Part shown: piece by piece, positions 1-5,804 of the stretch | Numbering within the stretch: the first letter of the stretch is position 1 | Layout of the letters: each line of letters begins with the position of its first letter | Assembly: GCA_023405875.1 (NCBI GenBank) | Contig: JAEXXN010000516.1 | Location: 1-8,255, forward strand | DNA: 8,255 nt | From: Bacillota bacterium | Lineage (GTDB): Bacteria > Bacillota > Clostridia > Lutisporales > Lutisporaceae | Direction of reading: 5' to 3' | The notes under the pieces: generated by a model | Told to the model about the DNA's origin: nothing | Database searches by the model: none | The model's input: the letters and a program-made list of their open reading frames with translations, nothing else | Made by a program: the position numbers and the translations under genes

Positions 1-1354
1 GGTTATAGGTATTGCTTCCATAGCCGAATCTGTCCCCCAAGCCCTTTTCTTCCCCCGTCGGGATGCTTATTTCATATTCCATATATATCTGATTCCTGTT
101 TCCAGGCTGAAGAGGGCTGCGGAAGGGAACATACAGGAGTGTGGAATCCCGGCCTTCTATCCTGTACTGGGAATCATTCCCGTTAATTTTTATGCTTTTT
201 ATGGCGATTGAGCCTCCAAGCTGCTTGAAGGCGTTGGGGTATATGTGAAAATAAGCCTCCTGCAGAGGGACTTCCTCGGTATTTATAAAGCTGACCGTCT
301 GCTGCCCCGAAAGTGTTTTCTCCGAAGTGTCAAGGACCAGCTTCATTGTATAATCATGGGTATCCTGAAAACGGGATATGCTTTTAGCTTCTATGCTGTC
401 TGAAGGAAATGGCTCCGGCAGCCAGAAAAGGATATCATAAGTGATATACGCCAAAACCCCTATCACCAAAAGCCCCAGAAAGCTTCTATTTTTCGGGAGC
501 TTTAACCCCTTAAGGAAGTTTTCCCTCTGAGCATTGCGGCAGACAAGGTAAAAAGCCGTGAGCACCAATATTGCCGTGCACAGGATGCCTCCTTCTATTC
601 CGAAGGCCCCGCCGGTAAGCAGCTCATCCCCCGTCAAAGAAAGCCTGATGATGCCGTCCTGCTTGCCCCCGCTGACCGGAGATGCAAATACCGTACCCAT
701 TATGTAATTCCATGAGAAATGAAAGCCTACTGCGGACCACAGCTTTCCGTCCCGCAGCACCAGCAGGTTCAGTACAATGCCTGCCAGAAAAATATTAAAC
801 AGTGCAAGAGGGGTGACCCCAGGGTTAAATATATGCATAAGGGCAAATATCGCCGAAGCTGCCATGACCGCACCCGCTGCAGAAAGCCGCCTCTTCAGAT
901 AATGGTATATATAGCCCCTTACCAGAAGCTCCTCTGTAAATGCCACAGCAAAAAAATACAGGAGGAACCCGTTTGCCAGCTTTGTCAATATGGCTCCGGC
1001 GTCCGCTTCATTCAGTCCCCTGAGCTCTGCCATGCCTGACACAAGCAATATTGCGAATACCGACATAACGGCTGCTGCGCCTTCAATACTTCCCCTGGCA
1101 AGCTTCCCGTACCAGCTCTCAGAAAAGGCCAGGCCGATATCGGCAAAGCTTTTTCTATCCAGCTTCAAATAAAGAAATGTAACAGCCAAAGCGGCAAAGA
1201 GGCTTAATGCGCCCTCCAGCAGCTCCGGCGGCTCATTCCCCGCAAAGCCCCCTGCAAAAAAGAATATCGACACCATTGCTATTGCCGCTGCAAGCATATA
1301 TACCACAACAAATCCGAATACCTTAAGCATCGGGATAAAATACTTTCTGAACAA
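1..1354 (-). CDS. CPBP intramembrane protease fused to an M1-aminopeptidase-like domain (partial, 3' end cut)
   Basis: The reading frame is open from 1354 to the left edge (451 residues). Residues 1-290 form a polytopic membrane domain carrying all three CPBP (Abi/CAAX-protease-like) motifs: EELLVRG at 141-147 (EExxxR), FALMH at 170-174 (FxxxH) and HFSWN at 212-216 (HxxxN). These residues form the glutamate/histidine site of the family, so the protease half looks intact. A further membrane segment lies at about 292-311. From about 335 the sequence becomes soluble and resembles the N-terminal beta domain of M1 metallopeptidases: FHIYPNAF at 369-376 and RFGYGSNTYN at 442-451. The HExxH zinc motif expected of M1 would lie outside the window. 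The start is a TTG at 1352-1354, chosen because GGAGG sits 7 bases upstream and no in-frame ATG precedes it; an in-frame ATG eight codons later (1328-1330) has no such site. The substrate is unknown. The domain calls are from motif recognition by eye. Confidence 0.8.
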   Translation of the reverse strand, partial: MFRKYFIPMLKVFGFVVVYMLAAAIAMVSIFFFAGGFAGNEPPELLEGALSLFAALAVTFLYLKLDRKSFADIGLAFSESWYGKLARGSIEGAAAVMSVFAILLVSGMAELRGLNEADAGAILTKLANGFLLYFFAVAFTEELLVRGYIYHYLKRRLSAAGAVMAASAIFALMHIFNPGVTPLALFNIFLAGIVLNLLVLRDGKLWSAVGFHFSWNYIMGTVFASPVSGGKQDGIIRLSLTGDELLTGGAFGIEGGILCTAILVLTAFYLVCRNAQRENFLKGLKLPKNRSFLGLLVIGVLAYITYDILFWLPEPFPSDSIEAKSISRFQDTHDYTMKLVLDTSEKTLSGQQTVSFINTEEVPLQEAYFHIYPNAFKQLGGSIAIKSIKINGNDSQYRIEGRDSTLLYVPFRSPLQPGNRNQIYMEYEISIPTGEEKGLGDRFGYGSNTYN

Positions 1355-1390
1355 TGTAAAGCCTCCATTCCAGCATTTATATTTATTCAA

Positions 1391-1432
1391 ATTATATCCA
1401 AAATATAATAGGATTACTACATAACCCATCAA
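1391..1432 (-). promoter_or_regulatory. Candidate promoter of the CPBP-M1 gene
   Basis: Two overlapping possibilities are visible on the minus strand. One is TTGATG (1432-1427), a 16-base spacer and TATTAT (1410-1405). The other is a perfect TATAAT at 1396-1391 with only a weak -35. Both lie 35-80 bases upstream of the TTG start, a sensible distance. The region is A+T-rich, so chance matches are possible. Confidence 0.35.
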
Positions 1433-1522
1433 ATAGTAAAACTGTAAAGCCAATATACAAACGAGTGTCAAGATAGTAAAATATTGATAAGAGAAATCAG
1501 GGAAACAAGGGAAGAAAATTTA

Positions 1523-1528
1523 TATAAT
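1523..1528 (+). promoter_or_regulatory. Candidate -10 box for the leader-methyltransferase transcript
   Basis: A perfect TATAAT lies 31 bases before the start codon of the leader peptide, which would put the transcript start near 1535. No good -35 hexamer is seen at 16-18 bases upstream, so the promoter is weak, activated, or somewhere else. Confidence 0.35.
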
Positions 1529-1559
1529 CTCCGGCAAGAGAGAAAGGCGGCGAACTTGT

Positions 1560-1604
1560 ATGAGGCTTCTCAGAGGTAACTACCCGGTGCAGTTTATAAT
1601 CTGA
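1560..1604 (+). CDS. Probable 14-residue regulatory leader peptide (MRLLRGNYPVQFII)
   Basis: An ATG at 1560-1562 is preceded by AAAGGCGG at 1543-1550, close to the Shine-Dalgarno consensus, with a 9-base spacer. The frame encodes 14 residues and ends at TGA 1602-1604, 90 bases upstream of the methyltransferase start. The last seven codons and the stop overlap the 5' arms of two alternative stem-loops (see the attenuator entry). This arrangement of short translated leader, alternative hairpins and downstream methyltransferase is the known plan of attenuators controlled by ribosome stalling, such as those of erm genes. I do not recognise the peptide itself. A chance ORF of this length is possible; the ribosome binding site and the overlap with the hairpins are what support it. 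Confidence 0.45.
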   Translation: MRLLRGNYPVQFII

Positions 1605-1653
1605 TAGCAGATTGCATCGGGGTATCTTAATTTGTTATCAGTTGACTGCACCG
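1581..1653 (+). promoter_or_regulatory. Alternative stem-loops, probable attenuator of the methyltransferase gene
   Basis: Hairpin A pairs 1581-1591 (TACCCGGTGCA) with 1613-1624 (one G:U pair, one bulged G), with an inner stem ATCTG 1599-1603 / CAGAT 1608-1612. It is followed by the T-rich stretch TCTTAATTTGTT, so it could act as a terminator. Hairpin B pairs CGGTGCAGT 1585-1593 with ACTGCACCG 1645-1653 (9 perfect pairs) and CTGATA 1601-1606 with TATCAG 1636-1641. A and B use the same 5' arm and cannot form together, and that arm lies inside the leader peptide frame. Regulation by ribosome position is therefore inferred; which state is ON cannot be read with certainty. Confidence 0.5.
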
Positions 1654-1694
1654 ATTTCATAAACATTATTTAATTATGAAGAGGAGTAGTTATT

Positions 1695-2480
1695 ATGGAT
1701 TTTAAAAGATTAAAAGAACAATGGAAAAAAGAAGAGAGTATTGCACATATTCACGGATGGGATTTCTCACATATTCATGGGCGGTATGAAGAAGGTCAAG
1801 ACATACCGTGGGATTATGAGGCAATCGTACGCAAATATCTGTCATATAGCTCCAGACTGCTGGATATAGATACAGGAGGCGGAGAATTCTTATTGAGTTT
1901 AAACCACCCATACAAAAATACAAGCGCTACAGAAGGATATCCCCCTAATGTTGAGTTATGCAAAACAGTTCTGTCACCGCTGGGTATAGACTTTCATGAA
2001 GTAAAGGATATTAATTGCCTTCCGTTCGGAGACAGCTCATTTGATGTAGTGATTAACAGGCATGGTGAATTCAACGTCAAAGAGTTGTTTCGTATTTTGA
2101 AGCCAAATGGCTTGTTTATTACACAACAGGTAGGTGCGGAAAACGACCGTGAGTTAGTCGATTTACTGCTTCCCAATACAAAAATGCCGTATCCCGAACA
2201 ATACCTCAAGAAAACAACTGAAAAATTTGCAGGTGCCGGGTTTGAAATTATAGAGTCGCAGGAGACATTTCCAAAAATCAAATTTTATGACGTAGGTGCG
2301 CTAGTATGGTTTGCTCGAATTATAGAGTGGGAATTTCCCCATTTTTCTGTTGAAGCCTGCTTTCATAATTTGTGCAAAGCGCAGCAGATATTGGACAAAA
2401 AGGGTGCTATAGAAGCCTCAACACACAGATTTCTTTTGGTGGCAAAAAAGCCGGTAAATTATTTTACGGCTGAATTTTAA
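1695..2480 (+). CDS. Class I SAM-dependent methyltransferase, substrate unknown
   Basis: A 261-residue soluble protein with a Rossmann-type methyltransferase core. Visible are SAM-binding motif I LLDIDTGGGEF (55-65), with TGGGE in place of the commoner GCGTG; an acidic residue after strand 2 (E80, in SATEGY); LPFGDSSFDVV (109-119); and the helix-strand ELFRILKPNGLFI (130-142), typical of the Methyltransf_11/25 group. The C-terminal third (FYDVGALVWFARII, 197-210, then EFPHFSVE) is a lineage-specific lid or substrate region. There is no N-terminal zinc-binding segment, so it is not RlmA-like. The start has GAGGAG at 1681-1686, 8 bases upstream. The gene is visibly more A+T-rich than the arg genes and the CPBP gene, which suggests horizontal acquisition. 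With the leader and attenuator upstream, a role in resistance to a ribosome-targeting compound is conceivable, but that is inference only; small-molecule methylation is equally possible. Confidence 0.8.
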   Translation: MDFKRLKEQWKKEESIAHIHGWDFSHIHGRYEEGQDIPWDYEAIVRKYLSYSSRLLDIDTGGGEFLLSLNHPYKNTSATEGYPPNVELCKTVLSPLGIDFHEVKDINCLPFGDSSFDVVINRHGEFNVKELFRILKPNGLFITQQVGAENDRELVDLLLPNTKMPYPEQYLKKTTEKFAGAGFEIIESQETFPKIKFYDVGALVWFARIIEWEFPHFSVEACFHNLCKAQQILDKKGAIEASTHRFLLVAKKPVNYFTAEF

Positions 2481-2544
2481 AACAGACTGTGAAAAAATTT
2501 GTCCTAAGGAATCACCGGGAGTATTATTTGTACCTTTTCTATAG

Positions 2545-2550
2545 TATAAT
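2545..2550 (+). promoter_or_regulatory. Candidate -10 box of the zinc-ribbon gene
   Basis: TATAAT lies 26 bases before the start codon at 2576, with no recognisable -35 at standard spacing. No terminator is seen after the methyltransferase, so read-through from that gene is also possible. Confidence 0.3.
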
Positions 2551-2575
2551 TATTAAAAAGGATAGGAGAATAAAA

Positions 2576-2986
2576 ATGGATAAGTTAAGTGATATAGGCC
2601 GGAAGGTCGCAACAGCAGCAAAGTCGGTAACAAAAAAATCTGAAGATGTGGTTGAGATCACAAAACTGAACCTGACTATAGGAAATGAAGAGGATAAGAT
2701 CAAACGGCTGCTCTACGAAATAGGAAGCGAGCTGTATAGGGGCTATACCAACGGAAATGCCTGTGAAGGCTCCTATGAAAAGCAATGTGAGGAAGTGAAG
2801 CAGCTCGAGGAAAATATCAGCCTGCTGAGGGAAAGAATACTGGAGCTGAAAGGCAATAGGACCTGCGGCAAATGTAAGTCGGTTGTTTCCCTTGATGTGA
2901 ACTACTGTCCCAACTGCGGAGAAAAGCTGGAAAAGGAAGCGGAAGAGCAAGCGGTAGTGGTAAATGAAATAGAGGATGAAATCTGA
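2576..2986 (+). CDS. Small coiled-coil protein with C-terminal zinc ribbon, function unknown
   Basis: A 136-residue protein in three parts. An N-terminal basic/amphipathic stretch (1-30, KVATAAKSVTKKSEDVVEI) is followed by a charged helical, probably coiled-coil segment (about 35-92). Next comes a four-cysteine zinc ribbon with CGKC at 97-100 and CPNC at 111-114 (C97, C100, C111, C114), then an acidic tail ending EIEDEI. Similar small zinc-ribbon proteins with unknown function are common in Firmicutes. The ATG at 2576 is chosen because AGGAG (2564-2568) precedes it by 7 bases; the in-frame GTG at 2489 has no ribosome binding site and would add a non-family-like extension through the -10 region. 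No signal peptide is present, so it is probably cytoplasmic. It is followed directly by a terminator. Confidence 0.8.
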   Translation: MDKLSDIGRKVATAAKSVTKKSEDVVEITKLNLTIGNEEDKIKRLLYEIGSELYRGYTNGNACEGSYEKQCEEVKQLEENISLLRERILELKGNRTCGKCKSVVSLDVNYCPNCGEKLEKEAEEQAVVVNEIEDEI

Positions 2987-2987
2987 T

Positions 2988-3023
2988 AAAAACAGCAAAC
3001 CACCAAAAGTGGTTTGCTGTTTG
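2988..3023. terminator. Bidirectional intrinsic terminator between zinc-ribbon gene and argC
   Basis: A perfect 14-bp stem, 2990-3003 with 3009-3022 (core AACAGCAAACCAC / GTGGTTTGCTGTT), has a 5-base loop CAAAA. On the plus strand it starts 3 bases after the zinc-ribbon stop, but the tract after it is short (GTTAT). On the minus strand it is followed by TTTTTATC, so it should also stop transcripts arriving from argC. Confidence 0.85.
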
Positions 3024-3120
3024 TTATAACGAGGCTAAAGATGTCCCCCACTTCTTATAGGTGGCGGGTACCGCTTCGTTATCCAACAGGCGGTGAGCAT
3101 ATCTCCCGCCTCGTTGAAAC
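3023..3120. repeat. MITE-like palindromic element with imperfect terminal inverted repeats
   Basis: The two 21-base ends are inverted repeats matching at 16 of 21 positions, reading inward GTT-2-AACGAGGC-3-AGAT, with a perfect 8-bp core (AACGAGGC 3028-3035, GCCTCGTT 3108-3115). Inside, two hairpins form. The first pairs 3026-3035 with 3073-3082 (10 bp, one G:U) and contains an inner stem CCCCCAC 3045-3051 / GTGG-c-GGG 3061-3068. The second pairs 3085-3097 with 3103-3115 (12 bp, two single-base bulges). There is no ORF. It may be a small non-autonomous element or a remnant end of an IS200/IS605-type element, whose ends are also hairpins with CCCCCAC-like stems; the family is not established. 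Confidence 0.5.
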
Positions 3121-3129
3121 GCTCGGGTA

Positions 3130-3153
3130 GGTTTTTGCAAGCCTGCAAAAACC
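3130..3153. other. Perfect 10-bp hairpin downstream of argC
   Basis: GGTTTTTGCA (3130-3139) pairs perfectly with TGCAAAAACC (3144-3153) around a 4-base loop. It begins 15 bases after the argC stop on the minus strand. Neither strand has a T-tract after it, so it is not a standard terminator. It could stabilise the argC mRNA 3' end or belong to the neighbouring palindromic element. Confidence 0.55.
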
Positions 3154-3168
3154 CTCATTGAAATCTTG

Positions 3169-4149
3169 TTATAGTCCTATTCTGCCGTCTATTCCATACA
3201 TAAGATTCATTGTCTGTATTGCCTGGCTGGCAACTCCTCTTACAGCATCGTCAAGGACGGTAGTCACTGTGAGCCTTCCGGAGTCTGCCTCCATCGAAGC
3301 ACCTATTTTGCAGAAGCACCTGTCAAACCCGTTCCTTGCTTCATTTATCCTGCCGTCGTGGGAAACCTCGACAAAGGGATTATCCTTATAAAATTCCCTG
3401 CATGCTTCCAGGATGTCTCCGCTGCTCATGCCTGCAACCGGGGCTGCCGAGATAGTTGTCCTGATACCTTTGGTCCCGGGGATCACAAATGCTTCATAAG
3501 AGCCCAGCTTTTCCCTGCCGAACAGCAGCTCCATCTGTTCATTTACCTCTTCTGCATAGGCGGTGCATTCCAGTTTGTATGTTCTTACCCCATTTTTCAG
3601 CACCTCTGCATCAGTCAGCTTATCAGTTCTTCTCAAGCTGGTGATTCCAGATTTCGAGCTTACGGTCACTGAGCCGGGAGCCGCAAGCCTGTTTGATACG
3701 AGAGGGGCCAGGCCCAGCAAGGCACCGGCGCAATAGCTGCTTGGGTTTGCCGCAATGAAAGCAGCCTTCATCCTATCCTTGTAAAGGTCTGAAAGTCCAT
3801 ATACAGAACCCGGATATGCACTGCCTGCCATATCCGGCCGATTGACTCCCAGGCTGTGTTCATCGCTTATATCTATTATTCTCTTTCCGCCGGACAGCGC
3901 TTTTATATATACATCCTCCGCCATTTCAGCAGGTAATCCGCTGAATATGACATCTGATTTTTTAATTGCATTTACCATATCCCAATAGCCAGGCTTTTCT
4001 TCGTTGCTGACCGATGGATATATCCCGGCCTCGCAATAGCCCTGTATATCCGTTACAGTGCTGACCTGCGCATCCGGATGGCCTGCAATAAGCTTTGAAA
4101 GTGCTTCCCCGAAATACCCCTTTGCGCCGATTATTCCAACCCAAATCAT
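3169..4149 (-). CDS. argC: ArgC-like N-acetyl-gamma-glutamyl-phosphate reductase homologue lacking catalytic Cys and His
   Basis: A 326-residue ArgC-family protein. ArgC makes N-acetylglutamate semialdehyde from N-acetylglutamyl phosphate with NADPH. Family features are clear: nucleotide-binding GIIGAKGYFG (5-14), VYGLSDLYKD (116-125), SSKSGITSLRR (164-174), REFYKDNPFV (251-260) and the C-terminal SQAIQTMNLMYGIDGRIGL block (308-326). Yet the catalytic-cysteine motif NPGCYPT reads NPSSYCAG (135-142), with Ser138 at the cysteine position, and the usual GHRHTPEI segment reads ECTAYAEEV (194-202), losing the catalytic histidine. Length is near normal for the family and the frame is intact, so it is not a simple pseudogene. 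The start is ATG 4149 with AAAGGAAG 6 bases upstream; the in-frame GTG at 4167 lacks a ribosome binding site. The gene has its own ArgR-type promoter. It may be a divergent enzyme using Cys140, or a non-catalytic paralogue. Confidence 0.8.
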   Translation of the reverse strand: MIWVGIIGAKGYFGEALSKLIAGHPDAQVSTVTDIQGYCEAGIYPSVSNEEKPGYWDMVNAIKKSDVIFSGLPAEMAEDVYIKALSGGKRIIDISDEHSLGVNRPDMAGSAYPGSVYGLSDLYKDRMKAAFIAANPSSYCAGALLGLAPLVSNRLAAPGSVTVSSKSGITSLRRTDKLTDAEVLKNGVRTYKLECTAYAEEVNEQMELLFGREKLGSYEAFVIPGTKGIRTTISAAPVAGMSSGDILEACREFYKDNPFVEVSHDGRINEARNGFDRCFCKIGASMEADSGRLTVTTVLDDAVRGVASQAIQTMNLMYGIDGRIGL

Positions 4150-4256
4150 AAATATCTTCCTTTCCACAGGTGTTTCTTAAAGCCGATATCCTTTCAAAAC
4201 ACCGTAATAGCTTCACAGTCAATAAAATCATACTGCTTTGTTGCCTTGATATAATT

Positions 4257-4285
4257 ATTATAATATTCTAAGCATATTTATGCAA
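4257..4285 (-). promoter_or_regulatory. argC promoter with overlapping ARG box
   Basis: On the minus strand TTGCAT (4285-4280), a 17-base spacer and TATAAT (4262-4257) form a near-consensus sigma-A promoter about 107 bases before the argC start. The -35 lies inside a palindrome GCATA-TT-TATGC (4272-4283). The 17-mer GCATATTTATGCAAGTA here is identical to the one in the argG promoter, which supports shared control by an ArgR/AhrC repressor. Confidence 0.8.
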
Positions 4286-4386
4286 GTACAATGTATATTT
4301 TTTGTGTATAGTGGAAAAATAAATATTTGGATCACTTTTTATCGCCTGTCACGCTTTCGTCGCTGTTTTCCGGAAATTCAGATTTA

Positions 4387-4400
4387 TGCATTTTTATTCA
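4387..4400 (-). promoter_or_regulatory. Probable distal ARG box (ArgR/AhrC operator)
   Basis: The minus strand reads TGAATAAAAATGCA, which matches the core of the Bacillus ARG-box consensus CATGAATAAAAATKCAAK at every position; the mismatches are in the flanks. It lies between the argH stop and the argC promoter, roughly 100 bases from the proximal ARG box. In B. subtilis the argC promoter is controlled by more than one such box. Confidence 0.55.
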
Positions 4401-4427
4401 TTATATTAGTCTGTATCCGTCATTTAA

Positions 4428-5804
4428 TTACAAATTTTTTATAAAGCTTCTTCCTGCCATTACGGCCTCTCTTACCCTCTCTTCAGACGGGCCCCCTGGG
4501 GTTTTTCTCCTGGAAAGGCATACCTCCAGCTTCACAAACCGGAATACATCCTCCTCCATGCAGTCGGCAAAGCCTTTTAATTCATCGAGAGACAGTTCTT
4601 CCGGCTCCTTTTTGGCTATTATACAGTAGCTTACTATTTTCCCTGCTGCTTCATGGGCATCCCTGAAGGGCATTCCCTTCTCCACCAGGTAATCGGCGAT
4701 ATCCGTGGCATTGAGGAAGCCGCCCTTCATATTGCCTGCAAGCCTGTCTTTGTTTACCGTTATGGAGTCCAGCATAGGCATAAATACAGAGATACAGTTT
4801 TTCAGAGTATCCCCGGCATCGAAGACCGCTTCCTTGTCCTCCTGCATATCTTTGTTATAAGCCAGGGGCAGGCCCTTCATAATAGTAAGGAGACATACCA
4901 TATCCCCGTACACTCTTCCGGTCTTTCCCCTGATAAGCTCTGCAATGTCAGGATTCTTTTTCTGCGGCATAATACTGCTGCCGGTGCTGTAGCCGTCATC
5001 CATTTCTATATACCCGAACTCTTGGGTGCTCCATATGATCAGCTCCTCGCAAAACCGGCTGAGATGCATCATCGCGGTAGCGCAGCAGCCGATAAATTCT
5101 ATTGCAAAATCCCTGTCGGAAACCGAGTCTATTGAGTTTGCCGTAATACTTGAAAACCCAAGGCTTTCAGCTACCATTTCCCTGTCTATGGGGTATGTAG
5201 TTCCTGCAAGAGCACAGCTTCCCAAAGGCATTACGTCAATTCTTTTAAGGCAATCGGCAAATCTGCCCATATCCCGCTTGAACATTTCAAAATAAGCCAT
5301 AAGATGATGCCCCAGGGTAATGGGCTGAGCCTTCTGCATATGAGTATAGCCCGGCATTATTGTCCCTGCATGCTCCTCCGCCTTGTCAAGCAGCAGCAGG
5401 GAAAGCTCCTGAAGAAGCCCCAGCACCCTGCCGGTGTCCTCTTTGAGATACATCCTCAGATCCAGCGCTACCTGGTCATTCCTGCTCCTTGCAGTATGAA
5501 GCTTTTTCCCTGTCTCTCCCAGCCTTTCGATAAGAAGCTTTTCAATATTCATATGGATATCTTCCGCAGCATTTGTAAGATCGGCGCTGCCGGATTCAAG
5601 CTCCTGCCCTATTTCCTCAAGGGTGCTGACTATATCTGCCGCTTCCCGGCCGCTTATTATTCCACATTTCCCCAGCATAAGGGCGTGAGCCTTGCTTCCC
5701 TCGATGTCCTGCCCATACAATCTTGAGTCGATAGAAATCGAAGCATTAAAGTCTTCAGCCATTTTTGCAGTATCTTTATTAAATCTTCCGCCCCACAGCT
5801 TCAT
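4428..5804 (-). CDS. argH: Argininosuccinate lyase
   Basis: A 458-residue cytoplasmic enzyme that splits argininosuccinate into arginine and fumarate, the last step of arginine synthesis; it acts as a homotetramer. The fumarase/aspartase-superfamily regions are all present: TARSRNDQV (104-112), GYTHMQKAQP (152-161) with the conserved His155, and the signature GSSIMPQKKNP (275-285) carrying the catalytic serine on the mobile loop. The N-terminal KLWGGRF is also typical. Length is usual for the family and no key residue is missing. The ATG immediately follows the argG stop codon (no gap), and AAAGGAG lies 9 bases upstream inside the end of argG, so translation is probably coupled. No clear terminator follows it, so some read-through into argC is possible. 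Confidence 0.97.
   Translation of the reverse strand: MKLWGGRFNKDTAKMAEDFNASISIDSRLYGQDIEGSKAHALMLGKCGIISGREAADIVSTLEEIGQELESGSADLTNAAEDIHMNIEKLLIERLGETGKKLHTARSRNDQVALDLRMYLKEDTGRVLGLLQELSLLLLDKAEEHAGTIMPGYTHMQKAQPITLGHHLMAYFEMFKRDMGRFADCLKRIDVMPLGSCALAGTTYPIDREMVAESLGFSSITANSIDSVSDRDFAIEFIGCCATAMMHLSRFCEELIIWSTQEFGYIEMDDGYSTGSSIMPQKKNPDIAELIRGKTGRVYGDMVCLLTIMKGLPLAYNKDMQEDKEAVFDAGDTLKNCISVFMPMLDSITVNKDRLAGNMKGGFLNATDIADYLVEKGMPFRDAHEAAGKIVSYCIIAKKEPEELSLDELKGFADCMEEDVFRFVKLEVCLSRRKTPGGPSEERVREAVMAGRSFIKNL

Noticed and set aside
719..1039. Plus-strand open frame of 106 codons inside the CPBP-M1 region
   Set aside because: The minus strand encodes the recognisable CPBP motifs across the same bases; the plus frame is incidental.
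1695..2480. Identification of the methyltransferase as RlmA or an Erm-type rRNA methyltransferase
   Set aside because: It lacks the N-terminal zinc-binding cysteines of RlmA and the NPPY-type motif of Erm enzymes; only the generic SAM-binding core is supported.
2489..2575. GTG start giving a 29-residue N-terminal extension of the zinc-ribbon protein
   Set aside because: No ribosome binding site, and the extension crosses the -10 box and the AGGAG that serves the ATG at 2576.
2585..2998. Minus-strand open frame of 137 codons opposite the zinc-ribbon gene
   Set aside because: The plus strand has a ribosome binding site, a zinc-ribbon motif and a terminator immediately after its stop; the minus frame has none of these.
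4300..4427. Terminator after argH
   Set aside because: Only short palindromes such as TTTCCGGAAA (4367-4376) are seen, with no stable stem followed by a T-tract.
4653..5135. Plus-strand open frame of 160 codons opposite argH
   Set aside because: Antisense shadow of argH with a low-complexity, non-protein-like translation and no supporting signals.
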